A DNA stretch of 64,000 nt from Plantago ovata (GCA_028274465.1 CM051457.1:46594362-46658361), one strand, 5' to 3'; counted from the stretch's first letter, positions 48,176 through 60,587 are shown. Program-made: numbers and translations. The notes: generated by a model from the sequence alone, not told the origin.

Positions 48176-48957
48176 TTGCAAATGCATCTCTGACATTTAA
48201 TCAATTACAACTAAATCCCTATAATATGTTTTCCAATTGCATATGGATCTAAAAGTCAACGTTCAGTCTAATTTAATCTTGAAATTCTACTTTAAAATTA
48301 AATACTTTAATTTAGAATGATTTGTGCAATTACTTTTTAGAATTATATAAGCAAGTACCAGTTATTTTTCACTTAAATAAACATTTTAATCTATATTCTT
48401 ACTCATACAAAGGCCAAGGCGAGGTCCAAGGAGGCAAGGACCGTGTGAGAGATTGTGATCATACATTATTTGCAGGGAGGAGGGATAAACAAGCAGAGGA
48501 ACTTAATGATTAGATACAAATTTATAGCTAATTTGTTTTTACATTAAATATTTAAAAATCTTACTAAACGCCTTCATTACAATTAGATGAACAAGCGAAT
48601 AACAGTTGGACATGAAAAGAGAGAACTAACATAAGCAATCTCCAATATTGTCCGACATGTGCATCATTGATAAATAAACATTAGGCAGCAGCTAACCATA
48701 CATTGCTATCAACAATCGCCAGGAACGGACTTCGACATCCCATTAATAGAAATAGATTACTTAAACAGCGGCAGAATCAAGTTCAAGAGTTCGGATTGTC
48801 ACTTCATAACAAATTAAAGGATTTAGATAAATCTCTCGAAACCATTGTTTATCAGCGAACCACAGACAAATACAGCATCATAAAACGATCAGCAATAGTG
48901 AAGAAAACTGTTGAGCTCACAATCACACGGTCTTGGTACTTGGCAGGCGAGAGTCTT
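48176..48957. other. Spacer downstream of mago, nothing firm
   Basis: A short AKARSKEARTV-like reading at about 48410-48450 may be another retrotransposon scrap. The last ~200 bases are probably the 3' UTR of the mago gene. Confidence 0.35.
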
Positions 48958-50740
48958 TCACCATATGGGTTTGACCTTGAAATGTAGTCCAATTAGGGAG
49001 AAGACTAAACATTTTAGATCCTGCAACACCAAATACACCAAACATCCTTTGTTAAACTGGAAATCTCAAACAGTTAGCAAGTGCTATATCACATCATCTT
49101 TCTGACACATCTAAGGTGAGCAACTGCAACAATACTTTCTTTTAGGTGAATTTATGGCACTTTTCTTGACACGTCAATACAATGCTGGAGGATTGCTGAT
49201 TGCATGTACCAATCTATGAATTACAAAACCTTTCACAATTACAACACATACAGCAGGTTCAGCCTAATGCTTATCGTACACGGGCCATGCACAAAACTAC
49301 AGGAAGCAATACACCGACATTGAAAATGATGCACATTACAAGCTATTCCAAAAACATAAGCAGGGACCAGTCGCATTTACAAGTTTTTTTTTTTAAACGA
49401 TAAGCATTGAATTACTGATAACAGCTCTGCATCCTAAAGTTTTTTTTTTTTTAAACGATAAGCATTGAATTACTGACAACAGCTCTGCATCCTAAAGTTT
49501 TTAAAATCATACTCCCTCCATAATCCAACATGTGATCCCCATTCGCACAGAAATTAGTTGGACAACTTTCCCATAACATAAAGAGTCTCAAGAACTACAA
49601 GGTACAAAAGACAAGGAAATCGTCCAGTAATCACAAGTTGCGCCGGCTAGATACTACAGGTGCATAATTGGTCCATGAAAACTTGGTTACGCAGACAATA
49701 AGCAATAACAAGCATGGAAACACAAAGTTACCAATCAAACCGTTACCCTATTTCAAATTAGAGCAAACTGGAGACCCAGGAAATACACACTATTCTCAAA
49801 TACCTCTTCTAATGCCACTGTTTCCTTTATCTTCGAGTACAGAGATAAATTACAATCATACTAAAGAAACTATATTCCTAAAGAGAATTAAAACTATATA
49901 CTTATGCCAAAATTAACCATACAAGAACAGGGGGACATACTCAATCGAGTACGAAACACATTTTTACACTCCCACATAACATTCAAATGATCCACTAGCT
50001 AAGAGACCCTGCTGCTAGCTACTCAATAAGTCCAACAATTTCAATTAAACTGACCATCCTGCAAGGCAGAGATTTATAGTATCGCCAGACCGACATGAAG
50101 GCAATTGGCAGTAGTCAAAACTAATTGAAAGTCCATATAGCATCGCTTAATCATAAAGTGCATTTTACCTACCAACATAATATATCAATAGGTTCCTCAA
50201 TTGATAACATTGACAAAGGGCATATAACACAAATTTTAAAGCTCTAAAGCGAAGATGCAATATACCTGAACCAGATAATAAAACAATCTCAAACCCTCAG
50301 GATCATTACTAGTCTGAACATCCATGAGGGAGCCAATTTTCGCAGTGGTGAACGAGATATGCTCGTTCCCCATCACAATCTCCAGCTCCTGCCTCCCAAT
50401 ACGGTCAGGCTCCGGCCAATTGCTGTCGTCTTCCTTCATTATTATTATCTGCGAATCGAACAAATTTTTTAGGAAAATTAGGGATAATTCGACAGAGGAG
50501 ACTTAACGGAGGTTTACCTCGGAATCGGAGACGATGCGACGGCACTCCTTTGAGAACGGCGGGGGTGAGGAAGATCTCCTTGCGGATCATGGTGTCGTTT
50601 TTGTAATTGGAGTTGTTTGCATAACGGAGCTTGCCATCGGGTCGGAACTCGAATTCGAGAAACTCATGGCCGAATTTTCCCTTGTGACCGACGTAGTACC
50701 GGAGGTAAAACTCGCCGCTGTTATCTTCTCCGTCCGCCAT
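48958..50740 (-). CDS. MAGO: Mago nashi homologue (exon junction complex), frameshift in exon 1
   Basis: Three exons: 50740-50518, 50448-50266 and 49020-48958, with GT/AG borders. Exon 1 begins [20 protein letters not shown], the strongly conserved Mago N-terminus; exon 2 carries [20 protein letters not shown] and FYYLVQ; exon 3 carries [20 protein letters not shown] before the stop. Mago pairs with Y14 on spliced mRNA in the nucleus and marks exon junctions. Exon 1 has 223 bases, one more than a phase-0 exon needs. The extra base is in the tract ctcctttgag (about 50547-50552 on the plus strand), just after AVLK, and shifts the frame before the splice site. Without that base the product would be about 155 residues, normal for the family. 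Either this is a recent pseudogene or paralogue, or a single-base assembly error in an otherwise perfect gene. Confidence 0.88.
49383..49497. repeat. 57 bp tandem duplication in mago intron 2
   Basis: T-run plus aaacgataagcattgaatt...cctaaag occurs twice head to tail, with one internal base difference (gataac / gacaac). A partial MITE-like tip (tactccctccataatcc) follows at 49510. Confidence 0.9.
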
Positions 50741-51934
50741 TGTTTTCTGGTTTTCGTTTGAGCTCTCAGCTTCGTGAGGTTTCTGGAAATACGAAGTCAA
50801 TGGGCTGTTGTTGTTCATATGACTCTGGTCTACTGGGCCTCAACAGTCCAACCAAGCTAAAGCCCATCTGGAGTGTTCAAATTCCAAAACTTTTGAGATA
50901 TTTTATTTTATTTTATTTTTAGTATCTATTTATTTATTTTATAGCTGAATTGTTTTTGTAACATGTAGTTTAAATGTTTATTACAAATTTACATAACATT
51001 ATTGATTTCATAAATCATGTGATTAGAAATACTCTCCATCCATGTTGCTAGTGATGTGGTTCATTCGTAGGGTAAATCATGAAAAACTCCAACAATCAGT
51101 TAAAGTAAGAATTTTTCATAGTAATATTTGTAAAACTAAGTTAGATTGTCGTATTTACAAAATGACTTGCTCTTATAGACTACTGGTTTTTTTGGGGTAA
51201 ACGCATGTAAGATTGATTTGGATTATGCAATCAGTCGTTACAAAATCATTGGCTTACTTTTGGAGAGGAATTCTCCTTGGAATCTTATAATTGGAATTCA
51301 ATTTTTAACAAATGAAAAAAGAAGAGCAAATTATTCATTTATAAATAATGACAGGATCCATGTACAAAACAAATTTATTATGATCAGACATACCGTCACT
51401 AAGATAGAATCGGTCACCTTATAAGTTGAACGGTAAGGTTATATCAAATACAGACGAGGAACACCAGAGCAATTCGAATAGTTATGATGAAATCCAGCCC
51501 ATAGTAGATATAAAAAATTGAACTGCGAAATATTAAATTTGCGATGACTCATGACAAGGACAGTGTATGTGTAGTGTCAAAGTACATGTGTAAGAGCAAG
51601 CACAATCTGAGCAGGTCACGATTCACGAACTCTTGAAGGTTTCTATTTATAGATAGACACATCGAAATCGGATAAAGCCTGGGAAGGCTGGAACAAAGTT
51701 CATACGAACGGAAAGAAAATATTAATAATGATTTAGGCCTAAAAAACAAAATAATTATTCTAAAACAAATCTAGTCAAAAATCAACCGATCGAATTTCCC
51801 CTATCCATAGCCGATTTTCATTCATCTATCTATGCTTCCATCACCTTTCTAAACTCTCTCATAATCAGATTAGAAAAAAAAGAAAGAAGAAAAAAGAAAA
51901 TCTCGACAAATTAGAGAGTGAATTGATAAGAATC
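50741..51934. other. Divergent intergenic region between mago and the membrane-protein gene
   Basis: About 1.2 kb, AT-rich. It must hold both promoters and leaders. The leader just before 51935 is purine-rich (gaaaaaaaagaaagaagaaa). No gene recognised. Confidence 0.5.
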
Positions 51935-53461
51935 ATGTACAGATCAGCGAGCACGACTCGAGTTAGCGATGATCATTTCAGCTACGATCCGAAGGGATCG
52001 CCGGCGCTAAGGGCTATGGCTGTAGAAGCGGGAAGTGAGTTGCCGATGTATGACCCAATGTCCGAAGCGGATAAGAAGGAAAAGGCACGTGCTCGAGTTG
52101 CTGAAAATGCCGTTCATATCATACCTCTTGTTCTCCTCCTCTGTGCTTTCATTCTCTGGATTATGTCTAATCCTAGTAAGTTTTATTCATTAATTATTCT
52201 TTATTTGTTTCATTACTAATATGTTGTTGATTAATTAATTAGATCCGTACTAGTACTGTACATGGGTAGCTATACAATTTATCGACTGTCTAACAGTTTA
52301 TTATCAATCTATGATATTACTAGTAGACCTAGGAATCGAAGTTATAGTACGTTCGAGATTATATGGTACATGATTGTTTTAAAAGTTAGTTCTAGTGCCG
52401 AATCTTGAAAATTTAATTAGAATATCACGTATTTTAAATTCTGGGATGCCCGATGACCCTGATCCCAGATTACACCCTGTTTATTGGATCGAATGAGTGG
52501 AATATTGGAATATGTATGTCATTGGACAATTGCAATTTAGGGTGAGTTTTAATGTCTCTTGTTATGTTTCGTATATATGCCCAGAGCCCCAGATGGTACT
52601 TCGTTTTTCTCTGTGGTAGGAAAAAAAACCAAAAAAAGTTTCCCATAAGAAATTTAATTAATCCTCAGGTTTTGATTGTGATGGGACAATAATTTTAATT
52701 TTAACTTTAACGAGTAGGCTCTGTTCTCTTTGTCTCCGTCTCAATTCAGTTCATAGTCAAATTTGCTAGATTTGCTTAGTTGTTTTAGATATGTTCAGTT
52801 CTAATCTCTTATGTTTAGACAGAATTAGGCTGAAGATGGACTTCGGCCAGAATAAGAGATTCCCCACGCCCGGCTAGAGGAAGATAACAAAGTCTTAGAA
52901 CACCCACCCAAAACTAAAACTAAGTTTAGATTTGTAGAGAATTAAAGAAGATTATTAGATGTAGTTATTTCACCGGGGTTAGAACTATTTGTCTCGGATA
53001 TCAACGGGTTCATTCTTTACCTACATAATTGATTTATTGATTTATGAAGGATTTGATTTTTAATATGTTATTCCTAAAGGCCATTCTGTTTGTGATGATA
53101 ACATACCTTTAATTTCGTCGTGCATTAAAGCTGCACCGCACTTGTATGTTATATGTGTTGTATTGTATATTGGAGTGCACTATATACTAATCGTGCCATA
53201 AAATCATCTTGTTCACCAATAGGAAACAGTTTCTCCTTGTGAACAAATGCTTTTCTAGTGAAAGAATTGACAAAATACATTTTCTCTTCGACAGACATTG
53301 ACATTAAAGGAGATCCCGTCGGAGCAAATGTTGATGGAATGACTATTGATGGTGATCTCGACAGTGATGGTGCTGAACACTTACCGGTGGAGTTGGGGGA
53401 TCTTGATTCTGCAAAACAAGATCCCAAAACGTTACTTTCTCAGAACAAAATATTACATTGA
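51935..53461 (+). CDS. Small single-pass membrane protein, plant-conserved
   Basis: Two exons, 51935-52175 and 53295-53461 (intron 1119 bases, GT...ACAG, phase 1), giving 135 residues. The N-terminus MYRSASTTRVSDDHFSYDP is serine/threonine-rich. Then LPMYDPMSEADKKEKARARV precedes one hydrophobic helix (about 59-78, IIPLVLLLCAFILWIM), and an acidic C-terminal tail contains DGMTIDGDLDSDG. I recall this layout as a conserved uncharacterised plant transmembrane protein family; no function is known to me. The ATG at 51935 is preferred because the conserved start MYRSAS follows; the upstream in-frame codons lack an ATG. Confidence 0.75.
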
Positions 53462-53757
53462 GAATTCTTACTTGGATTTCCCTACTTGTTCAAAGTTCAT
53501 GACAAAACCTCATGAGGGATCTTCTGTCTGATATCACTAGCTTTGTGATAGACTATGTTTACATGACGATGCTACAGAGTTTTTACTGGATATTTCATTG
53601 AACTATTTTACTGCTATTTGATGACGGAGTGTTACATATTTTGTTGTGATAGTACTTTACTAGTGTTTCACTTCAATAGCTTCATATATATGTACTAGAC
53701 CTCTAGGAAGTAAAGATACTTGTGTTCGAAATTGGTAGACTTTGCCTGTTTCTTTCC
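53462..53757. other. Downstream region of the membrane-protein gene
   Basis: Probably 3' UTR, running up to the LINE insertion site. Nothing else seen. Confidence 0.4.
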
Positions 53758-53777
53758 AAGTAGTTGGACTTGGACTA

Positions 53778-56700
53778 AATCGTTGTGGGAGTGTATGTTG
53801 TCAGTCAGAGAGAATCATACACATGGTGTTGGTTGGTCTACGTGGTGGCGGAATTTGGTCACAAAGGTAGCGTTGAGCAGTTGGTTTTATGAGAGTGTGG
53901 GAGTGGGAGTGGGCGCTAGAAGGGAGACAAGATTTTGGCAGGATCCGTGGGTTGGGGGTGGTTTGCTGTTGAAGGACCTATTTCCACGGTTGTTTAGTGT
54001 GGAGTCGAGAAAGTGTGCCCTCGTTGCTGATCGTTTGGGGGACGGGTTCCAATGGGAGTGGCGGCGGAATTTGTTTGTTTGGGAAGTGGCTTTGGTGGAG
54101 GAGCTGAAGGCTTTGTGTGGTAATATTGAGTTGTCGGATGGTGATTCTGATGAGTGGAGGTGGCGAGATGGTTTGGGTGGTCCTTATACCGTTACGTTGG
54201 GGTATCAGGCGCAGGTTGACGTAGTGCCCTATGCACCTCTTTTGGTCGGGGGGAAGTGTTTGTGTGGTCTAGGTGTGTTTGGGTAGGATGGGTCCCGTTG
54301 AAGGTTGCTGGGTTTGTGTGGAAGCTAGCTTGGAATGGTTTACCAACATTGGATAATTTGTTACGCCGTGGTGTTCTGGATTCTTCGGTGACGAATGTGT
54401 GTAAGTTGTGTAATGAGGAGGAGGAGTCGGCCTTACACTTATTCATCTCATGTTCTTTTACGAAGGTGGTGTGACAAGGTTTAGCTTCTTGGATTAGTTG
54501 TGAGTGTGGCGTCGTGCATACTGTGTTGGAGGTTATATCGGGGAGGAGTTTGTTGGGCTCTACATTGCCTTCGCAACTGAAGGTGGGGTTGGTTCAGGGG
54601 GTGTTTTGGTGTATGTGGTTAGCGAGGAATGATCAGGTGTTCAGGGGTGTGCTTGTTGTTCCGAATGATGTCGTAGACAGAGCGAAATATTTGTCGTGGC
54701 GGTGGGCGCGGTGTAAGGAGGTGTTGGGTGCGCGGTATTCGTTGGCCGACTGGTTGCAGGCGCCCGGTTTGTGTTGGGGGTAGTCGATGGGGTTGCGGTT
54801 GGGGAGGTGACTGATGAATGGAGATTTGTCAGGTCTCGATTTAGCAAATAATATTTGTTATTTAGCCAAAGGCAATCCACAACTACAACGAAAACCGTAG
54901 TGTAGTAGTAGAATGACTCGAGTGTCGTTCTCTCAGGACTATACTAGCTTTATCAAATCTAATTAAGAATATAAAACATCAAATAGAAAGCAATAGGGGT
55001 TTTCAAGCAGATAATGGAGATTGGTGATAGTATGGTCCTTCTTAACATAATGGGTCGATAATCATGCATAAATTCCTCGGTCTTGCATAGAGATCTTTGA
55101 ATCAATCTTGTGTCCTGTTGCAAGTATTAAGCACTACGAAGATAATATGGGTCTGACTCGTCAACAACTAACGTCCTAATGTGTTCCGTAATTATTCAAC
55201 ACTACGAAGATAATTGGTCTGATTGGTCGACAAGTGTCCATGCGTGCATAATAATCAATACAACATACGAGAATTTTGGTTGCAACTGATCAACAAAATA
55301 AAGCAAAGACACGGAGTATAATGCGCGATATAGCCATTAGCATGATTATCTTCCCTCGCTAAGAATTCACATACTACCACCAACGATAAATTTAGCTACT
55401 CATAATAGGCATGCAATCAATAACAATCATAGAAGAAAACATATTGAAAGAAGAATAAAATAAGTAGATAAAAACTGTAAGATACAAAGTTACCGAAGGT
55501 TGTCAATCTTCGGATGATTGCGATCCTACGCGCTCCAATCTGCTATGAAAAAGTATCCCCTAAGCTATGGAACTCCCATGACAGGCCCTGGAAAGTTCCT
55601 GCCTAAAACTATAGAGAGAGTTGAGAAAGTAGGCTTGGAAAGATATGATTTTCGGAGAGAAAACTGAGCACTATATAGGCCCGAAATATCTCTGGGGCGG
55701 TTCGCCCCATGATTCCGGCGGTTCGCCCCCCAATATTTTGCGGAATTTTCGCGTTTTTCGATGCGGATTTGGATTTCTTCACCTTTTCGGACTCGGTTTA
55801 TGACTTCTAGTAGCCTTCTAACCTCCAGATTCGGCCCCTAGACTCCAAATCCTATCCGGAAACCTTCAGATACTCCAAATAGGCTTCTGGAACATCAATT
55901 CCTTGTAGACTTTCAATATAATTGCCCCGAAATCTCCGAATTTCAACCAAAACCTGTAAAATAAAATCTAAAGGGAAACGTGGCACTATTCTAATAAAAT
56001 GTACTAAAATATAGCTAAATTAACATAGAGGATAGCTAAAATAGGTGAAAAAGACTCGAATGAAAGTGTAAAATACACATTCATCAGTGACGGGGTTAGC
56101 CAGGATGGTGTTATACTGCACGGTCAGGTTTGGTTTGTTTTTGTTTTCTTTGTCGTCTTTGGCTGCTGTGAGGTGCTTGGTGTGTTCTTGCAGGTTTGTC
56201 TGGGTGACGCTGTACGGGGTGCGGTGATTGTGTGCGTTGGCGTTGTTGGCTAGGTTGCGGCTCTACGAGGTGCTGGAGGGGTGGTGTGTCGGTGAGTTTT
56301 TATTCTAACAGTTTCGATTGTCGAGTTTCTTTTCTATGACAGGGATGAACAGGTGTGCGTTGGAAGCTTTGGGGTCTTGTATTTTGGTCGTGTGGTTCTG
56401 GTTTTGGTTTGGTTTGTTCCCCGTTCATTTAAACCTGAGGGTACGATTCAAACGGAGGTTGAATGTGTTGTTTGACTGTCACTCCTATGAGTTGGAAGGG
56501 GGGTTGTGGTGCTGCATCATCGCCCTGGGAGCTATGGGAGTGCGGGCTCGTTTCATTGTCTCGAATCACAGGCGTGCTCTGGAGTTCGAGGAACCGTGCA
56601 CAGTCTACACGTCAGTCTTAGATTCTCAGGGGATCATAGCTTTGTCTAGAGTCTTCGGGGTTTCGTTCCGTTTGTTTTTCCTCTAGCTTCGTTGGCTAGG

Positions 56701-56814
56701 TTGGGCTCTCTTTTGTATAAGTTTAGTGATACATCTCGTGTCATGATTGGGGTATGCCCCTCTTATCTTGTACTGACTTTGGGTTTAATGAACTTTTTTT
56801 GCTGTTTCAAAAAA
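53778..56814 (+). mobile_element. 5'-truncated LINE (L1-like) with target duplication
   Basis: Flanked by a 20 bp perfect duplication beginning aagtagttggacttggac (53758-53777 and 56815-56834), with an A-run just before the right copy. The coding part is the end of ORF2: FWQDPWVGG, WRWRDGLGG, then zf-RVT sequence WKLAWNGLPTLDNLLRRGV, CKLCNEEEESALHLFISC, and WLARNDQVFRG. Frame changes near 54280 and a stop at 54472-54474 show it is inactive. RT is missing, as expected for a 5' truncation. A solo LTR is inserted in its 3' UTR. Confidence 0.88.
54812..56086. mobile_element. Solo LTR inside the LINE
   Basis: 1275 bp with perfect 9 bp inverted tips TGATGAATG / CATTCATCA and the target duplication GTGAC at 54807-54811 and 56087-56091. 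No coding region. It is younger than the LINE it interrupts. The LTR family is not identified. Confidence 0.85.
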
Positions 56815-56839
56815 AAGTAGTTGGACTTGGACTAGCACA

Positions 56840-57063
56840 TAAATTATGTTCGGTACAAAGCGGACTCAAAAGCCTACACTTCCCCTATGTATCACAATTT
56901 CAGATAAATGTTCGGTTCCGAGAACCAATCCTCCACACTAATAATGGACTGTTTTAGTTTGCCTCTACCCTTCAATCACAACCAAGCTAAGTAACTTGAT
57001 TTTCTCAAGGATTTGTCGGTCGTTGAAGATCAAATCATTCCTAGTTTTCCATGAACTCCATAT
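56840..57063 (-). pseudogene. LINE C-terminal fragment
   Basis: Minus-strand reading WSSWKTRNDLIFNDRQIL (56985-57063), followed by a region with DWFSEPNIYLKL and stops, resembles the extreme C-terminus of plant LINE ORF2. The sequence catatatggtgccaacctca at its edge is repeated at about 57058 and 57142. Confidence 0.5.
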
Positions 57064-57484
57064 ATGGTGCCAACCTCAGTAGTAATTGAATAACCTCAGT
57101 AGTAATCGAATAAATGAAAGAAAAGGGGATCTAAAAAAAGCATATATGGTGCCAACCTCAGTAGTAATCATTGATCGATTGAAGGTAGTTCAATTCAATT
57201 CATTCACATTTCTGGTTGCTGAGTAGCTGCAGTTAACATTGTTGACCACTTGACCTCAAGAAAAGTATGACCTGAATTTTTTGTCAACTCAACGGGTTTG
57301 ACGGTTTGAAGTCTGAAGTTTGAACATAATTTAAGAAGACACCGGCGTAGTGATACTAATGAATAGTGTCCTAGGCCACCAACCGTGCTCACGTTTCATT
57401 CCGGATAAACAGTGACTTACTTTGTTGGAGAGAGTTAATAGTGAAATTGATGTTTATGTTAATTGGGTTGCTTGTTTGGTAATA

Positions 57485-57708
57485 TATACTTCATTTCGAT
57501 TTTTTTAGGCTTCGTTTGACTCCGAATTATATCACACAGGAAAAATATATCGTGAACTTATATTATAAAAGTGAAAATCTTATATTTTCATAATATAAGT
57601 TCAAATATTTTTTCCCAGTATGATTTAGAATTAATTCGAAGTTAAACAGATAAAAAAATAAATTAATGAAATCAAATTGGAAGCTTATGTGTGGACGGAG
57701 GAAGTATA
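57485..57708. mobile_element. MITE-like element with internal foldback
   Basis: Tips tatacttcatttcg and (inverted) tatacttcctccgtcc are similar to Stowaway ends. The interior (57509-57650) folds on itself: gtttgactccgaatta...gaacttatattataaaagtg is matched by its approximate inverse. No coding capacity. Confidence 0.5.
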
Positions 57709-58082
57709 ATATACCAATCGAGTAGAATGAGTAGTATAGTCTAGTGGAATATAGAATGAATGGGTGGTATATATTTAAAGGGAGAAAGTAAAATATCAAA
57801 TGCAAATATATAAAAGAAAGCCTCTAAGTTTGTTCATATTGTAAGAAGAGCGGGATAAGTTGAGAACCAAACATTAAAAAATTACTACGGTACGTGGACA
57901 AGGATCACTTCAAATTGAGATTTGAGAACCAACTCGGATTATATTTGGATGGAAAAATTTGAATTATACCGAACTAGATTAATAAATTTAAATTAAATTT
58001 ATTTGTAATAAAGTAATCAATTAAGCAATCTAATTTAAACATAATTTAGTGAGACCCAGGCGTATAAAACGAAGTAGTAGGT
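57709..58082. other. AT-rich spacer
   Basis: No gene or element border recognised. Confidence 0.4.
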
Positions 58083-58979
58083 TACTTCCTCCATTTTATT
58101 ATAAACTTCTTATTTGGTCAATGATAGTCATGTTTCACTCGTATATTACACCTAAATTATTGTATTAATAAATTTTTTTTTTTTTTTTTAAATACTACTA
58201 ACTTATTAACTTTAATTATATAACTTCAAAAACGATTTGCTTTGTACAATTTAGGAGTAATGTACGGTCAAACATGAAGCATGTTGACTAAATAGGAAGT
58301 TATTAATGAAAGGATAAAATTGATCAAACCCCCTGAACTTTACTACAATTGAGACATTACCCCCTAACCTATTAAGTTTGAGACTTACCCCCCTCATCTA
58401 TTTAAAGTGTTACGACATACCCCCTATATAATATTTTCCCTTTAATTTAATATTTTCCATTCGATTTAATATTTTCCCTACAATTTAATATGTCAGTCTG
58501 ACTCCAATTAATCCTAATTCATACCGAAAAATAATTTAAAAAATTATATTATAAAAATATAAGATTTTACTTATATAATATAAGTTCAAATATTATTTTT
58601 TCAATACAATTTATATTATAAAAGTGAAAAAAATAATATTTTCATTAATTATACCGGAAACATAATATTTGAACTTATATTATATTATATTATAAAAGTG
58701 AAAATCGTATAGTTTAATATTATAATTTTCAAAATTAGTTTTTCGGTAGGTATTATGATTAATTTGGAATCAAATGGAAATATTTAATTAAAGAAAAAAT
58801 ATTAAATTGAATGAAAAATATTAAATTGATAGTAAAATATTATATAGGGGGTATGTTGCAACACTTTATATAGGTCAGGGGGTTAAATCTCAAATTTAAT
58901 AGGTTAGGGGGTAATGTATCACTTGTACTATAGGTTGGGGGGTTTGATCAATTTTTTCCTTAATGAAATGGAGAAATTA
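58083..58979. mobile_element. Stowaway-like MITE interrupted by another MITE
   Basis: Left end TACTTCCTCCATTTTATTAT and the inverse of the right end TAATTTCTCCATTTCATTAA match, as do the next ~40 bases (...TATTTGGTCAA.../...TATTTAGTCAA...). TA flanks both ends. About 240 bp of its own sequence remain on either side of the inner element. Confidence 0.72.
58312..58959. mobile_element. Mutator-type MITE (long TIRs, 9 bp target duplication)
   Basis: Tips ggataaaattgatcaaaccc and inverse ggaaaaaattgatcaaaccc extend into inverted repeats of roughly 180 bp with runs such as accccctaacctatta. Flanked by TTAATGAAA at 58303-58311 and 58960-58968. Long TIRs with a 9 bp duplication are the hallmark of Mutator-like elements. 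It has no coding region and is inserted in the Stowaway-like MITE. Confidence 0.82.
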
Positions 58980-59324
58980 TTATATAAAAAAAATTGTCGT
59001 TGCAAATTTTGTATTTGATATATGTTGATATGTCCTCCGAATGTTATTGGTAGCTCTATACTTTAGAACATTATCGACAAATTAAAAGGACTATTTGTTT
59101 AATTACAGAGGAATAACACCAAAAAGAAGAAATACTAAAAATATCTTATTGAAATCCCATATACAGATTCTCTACATCTATCTTCCTAAAAGCAACCATC
59201 AAACAACTGCACAAATCATTCAATTGATGTGGGTCACTGCTTCAAAATTCTTGCTTAACAACAACGCCATTCTATCCGCCAATATTGACCATTACTCAAA
59301 AAATCCATTGGAATAATTACCTAA
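58980..59324. other. Region downstream of the ATL gene
   Basis: Likely contains the 3' UTR of the minus-strand gene. No recognised coding frame. Confidence 0.4.
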
Positions 59325-60587
59325 TTAAGCCGAAGGTTTAACCGGTTCCTCTGACATAAGACCGGTCTCATCCACTCCTCTAGGTTCCAAGCAATTGAAA
59401 GACCGCAACTTGTTCAAAGACCGGCTCGGAACACTAGTTGGCCCGGAACTAGAACTTTCACCCATTTCCACTACTCCCCTAGGCGATCTCAACGAAAATG
59501 ATAATGCTCTCGTGAAGAAATCCCATCTATCCGACTTAACTTCTCGATCGGATCTTCCGATCTTATCTCCTTGGTTGCTTCCATTGGTTAGTGTAGTCGC
59601 AAAGCTTTTCGTCCGGTTCAACGCGGCTCGTTTCATCACTTCTTTCCTCACGTCAGTAGGCAACCTCAATGTGAACCGCCCAAGATCTTCTCCCGGTTGA
59701 ACCAATAGATTCCCAGCAGACCGTGACCGATCAAACACCCTTGGCCTCATGGTCAACGATCTCAGCATTCGACCAGGGTTGGCAAAAGTCATGTTCCGGT
59801 TCATCGTCTTTCTTGGTGGTTTGTTAAGATTACCAAAACTCAAATTCCGATCCACAACTAGTTTACCAGGCCTATTCAGGTTTTGGAAACTCAAATTCCG
59901 GTTCACCATCTTAGGTCGTTCGAGACGATTACTCCCTTCATCTATTTGTATAACGACGTCATTACTCCCCAAGTTATCCACTGCACTAGCCTCTCCATTG
60001 GACCCTTCCTCCGAAATACCGGTCGAACCAATAACATTAATCGAATGGTCCCCGGGTCGGGGGACCAAATCGGCCCGACAAACGGGGCAAGTGACATGCA
60101 ACTTGAGCCAAGCATCAATGCACTCCGGATGGAACACATGGTCACACTTCGGCAACAACCTCAGCGTTTCGTCGTCTTCGAACTCATTCAAACACACCGC
60201 ACACTCCAACGACTCCTTCCCGATCTTGTGGTCCTTCACTTCCGAGTACGAGAAAGTCGGAAACGTGTGAATGACGGACGCGTCCAGGCCCCGTAAGGCC
60301 GCCGTGGCGCGGACTACTATTGGCGGGCGCACGGAGGAGGAAGGAGCCGTGCAGTAGCGGATGTAGACGAAGAAAAAGACCATGAAGAAGATAGATGTGA
60401 CTAACACGGCTATGATGATGGCTAGTGACGAATTGAACCTGGAGTAGCCAGGATATGATGGGTACAGATTAGTGCTATCGCCGTTCGGGTCTTGGATCGT
60501 GCGCGTTTGAGCTGTGACTTGGATAGTGAGGAGTAGGAAGAGAGAAAGTAGTATGAGATGATGATGTGTTGAAGTTGAGGTCTTCAT
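59325..60587 (-). CDS. RING-H2 finger E3 ubiquitin ligase, ATL family (ATL6/ATL31-like)
   Basis: Single exon, 420 residues, start ATG at 60587. Signal-peptide-like N-terminus (1-27, [17 protein letters not shown]), short extracellular or luminal part, membrane helix (about 54-78, [19 protein letters not shown]), then the family's GLD motif ([19 protein letters not shown], from residue 100) and a RING-H2 domain from Cys129 ([37 protein letters not shown]). The long C-terminal tail is basic and serine-rich with repeated NRNLSF.NLN motifs. Intronless genes with this domain order are typical ATLs, membrane-bound E3 ligases; the ATL6/31 branch acts in defence and carbon/nitrogen response via 14-3-3 proteins. 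The sub-branch is inferred from length and the C-terminal tail. Nothing is broken. It sits head to head with the Rab gene. Confidence 0.92.
   Translation of the reverse strand: MKTSTSTHHHLILLSLFLLLTIQVTAQTRTIQDPNGDSTNLYPSYPGYSRFNSSLAIIIAVLVTSIFFMVFFFVYIRYCTAPSSSVRPPIVVRATAALRGLDASVIHTFPTFSYSEVKDHKIGKESLECAVCLNEFEDDETLRLLPKCDHVFHPECIDAWLKLHVTCPVCRADLVPRPGDHSINVIGSTGISEEGSNGEASAVDNLGSNDVVIQIDEGSNRLERPKMVNRNLSFQNLNRPGKLVVDRNLSFGNLNKPPRKTMNRNMTFANPGRMLRSLTMRPRVFDRSRSAGNLLVQPGEDLGRFTLRLPTDVRKEVMKRAALNRTKSFATTLTNGSNQGDKIGRSDREVKSDRWDFFTRALSFSLRSPRGVVEMGESSSSGPTSVPSRSLNKLRSFNCLEPRGVDETGLMSEEPVKPSA

Noticed and set aside
50534..50922. Plus-strand frames over mago exon 1
   Set aside because: Antisense shadows of the conserved Mago coding sequence.
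59395..60296. Plus-strand frames up to 173 codons opposite the ATL gene
   Set aside because: Antisense of a clear RING-H2 gene; no independent evidence.
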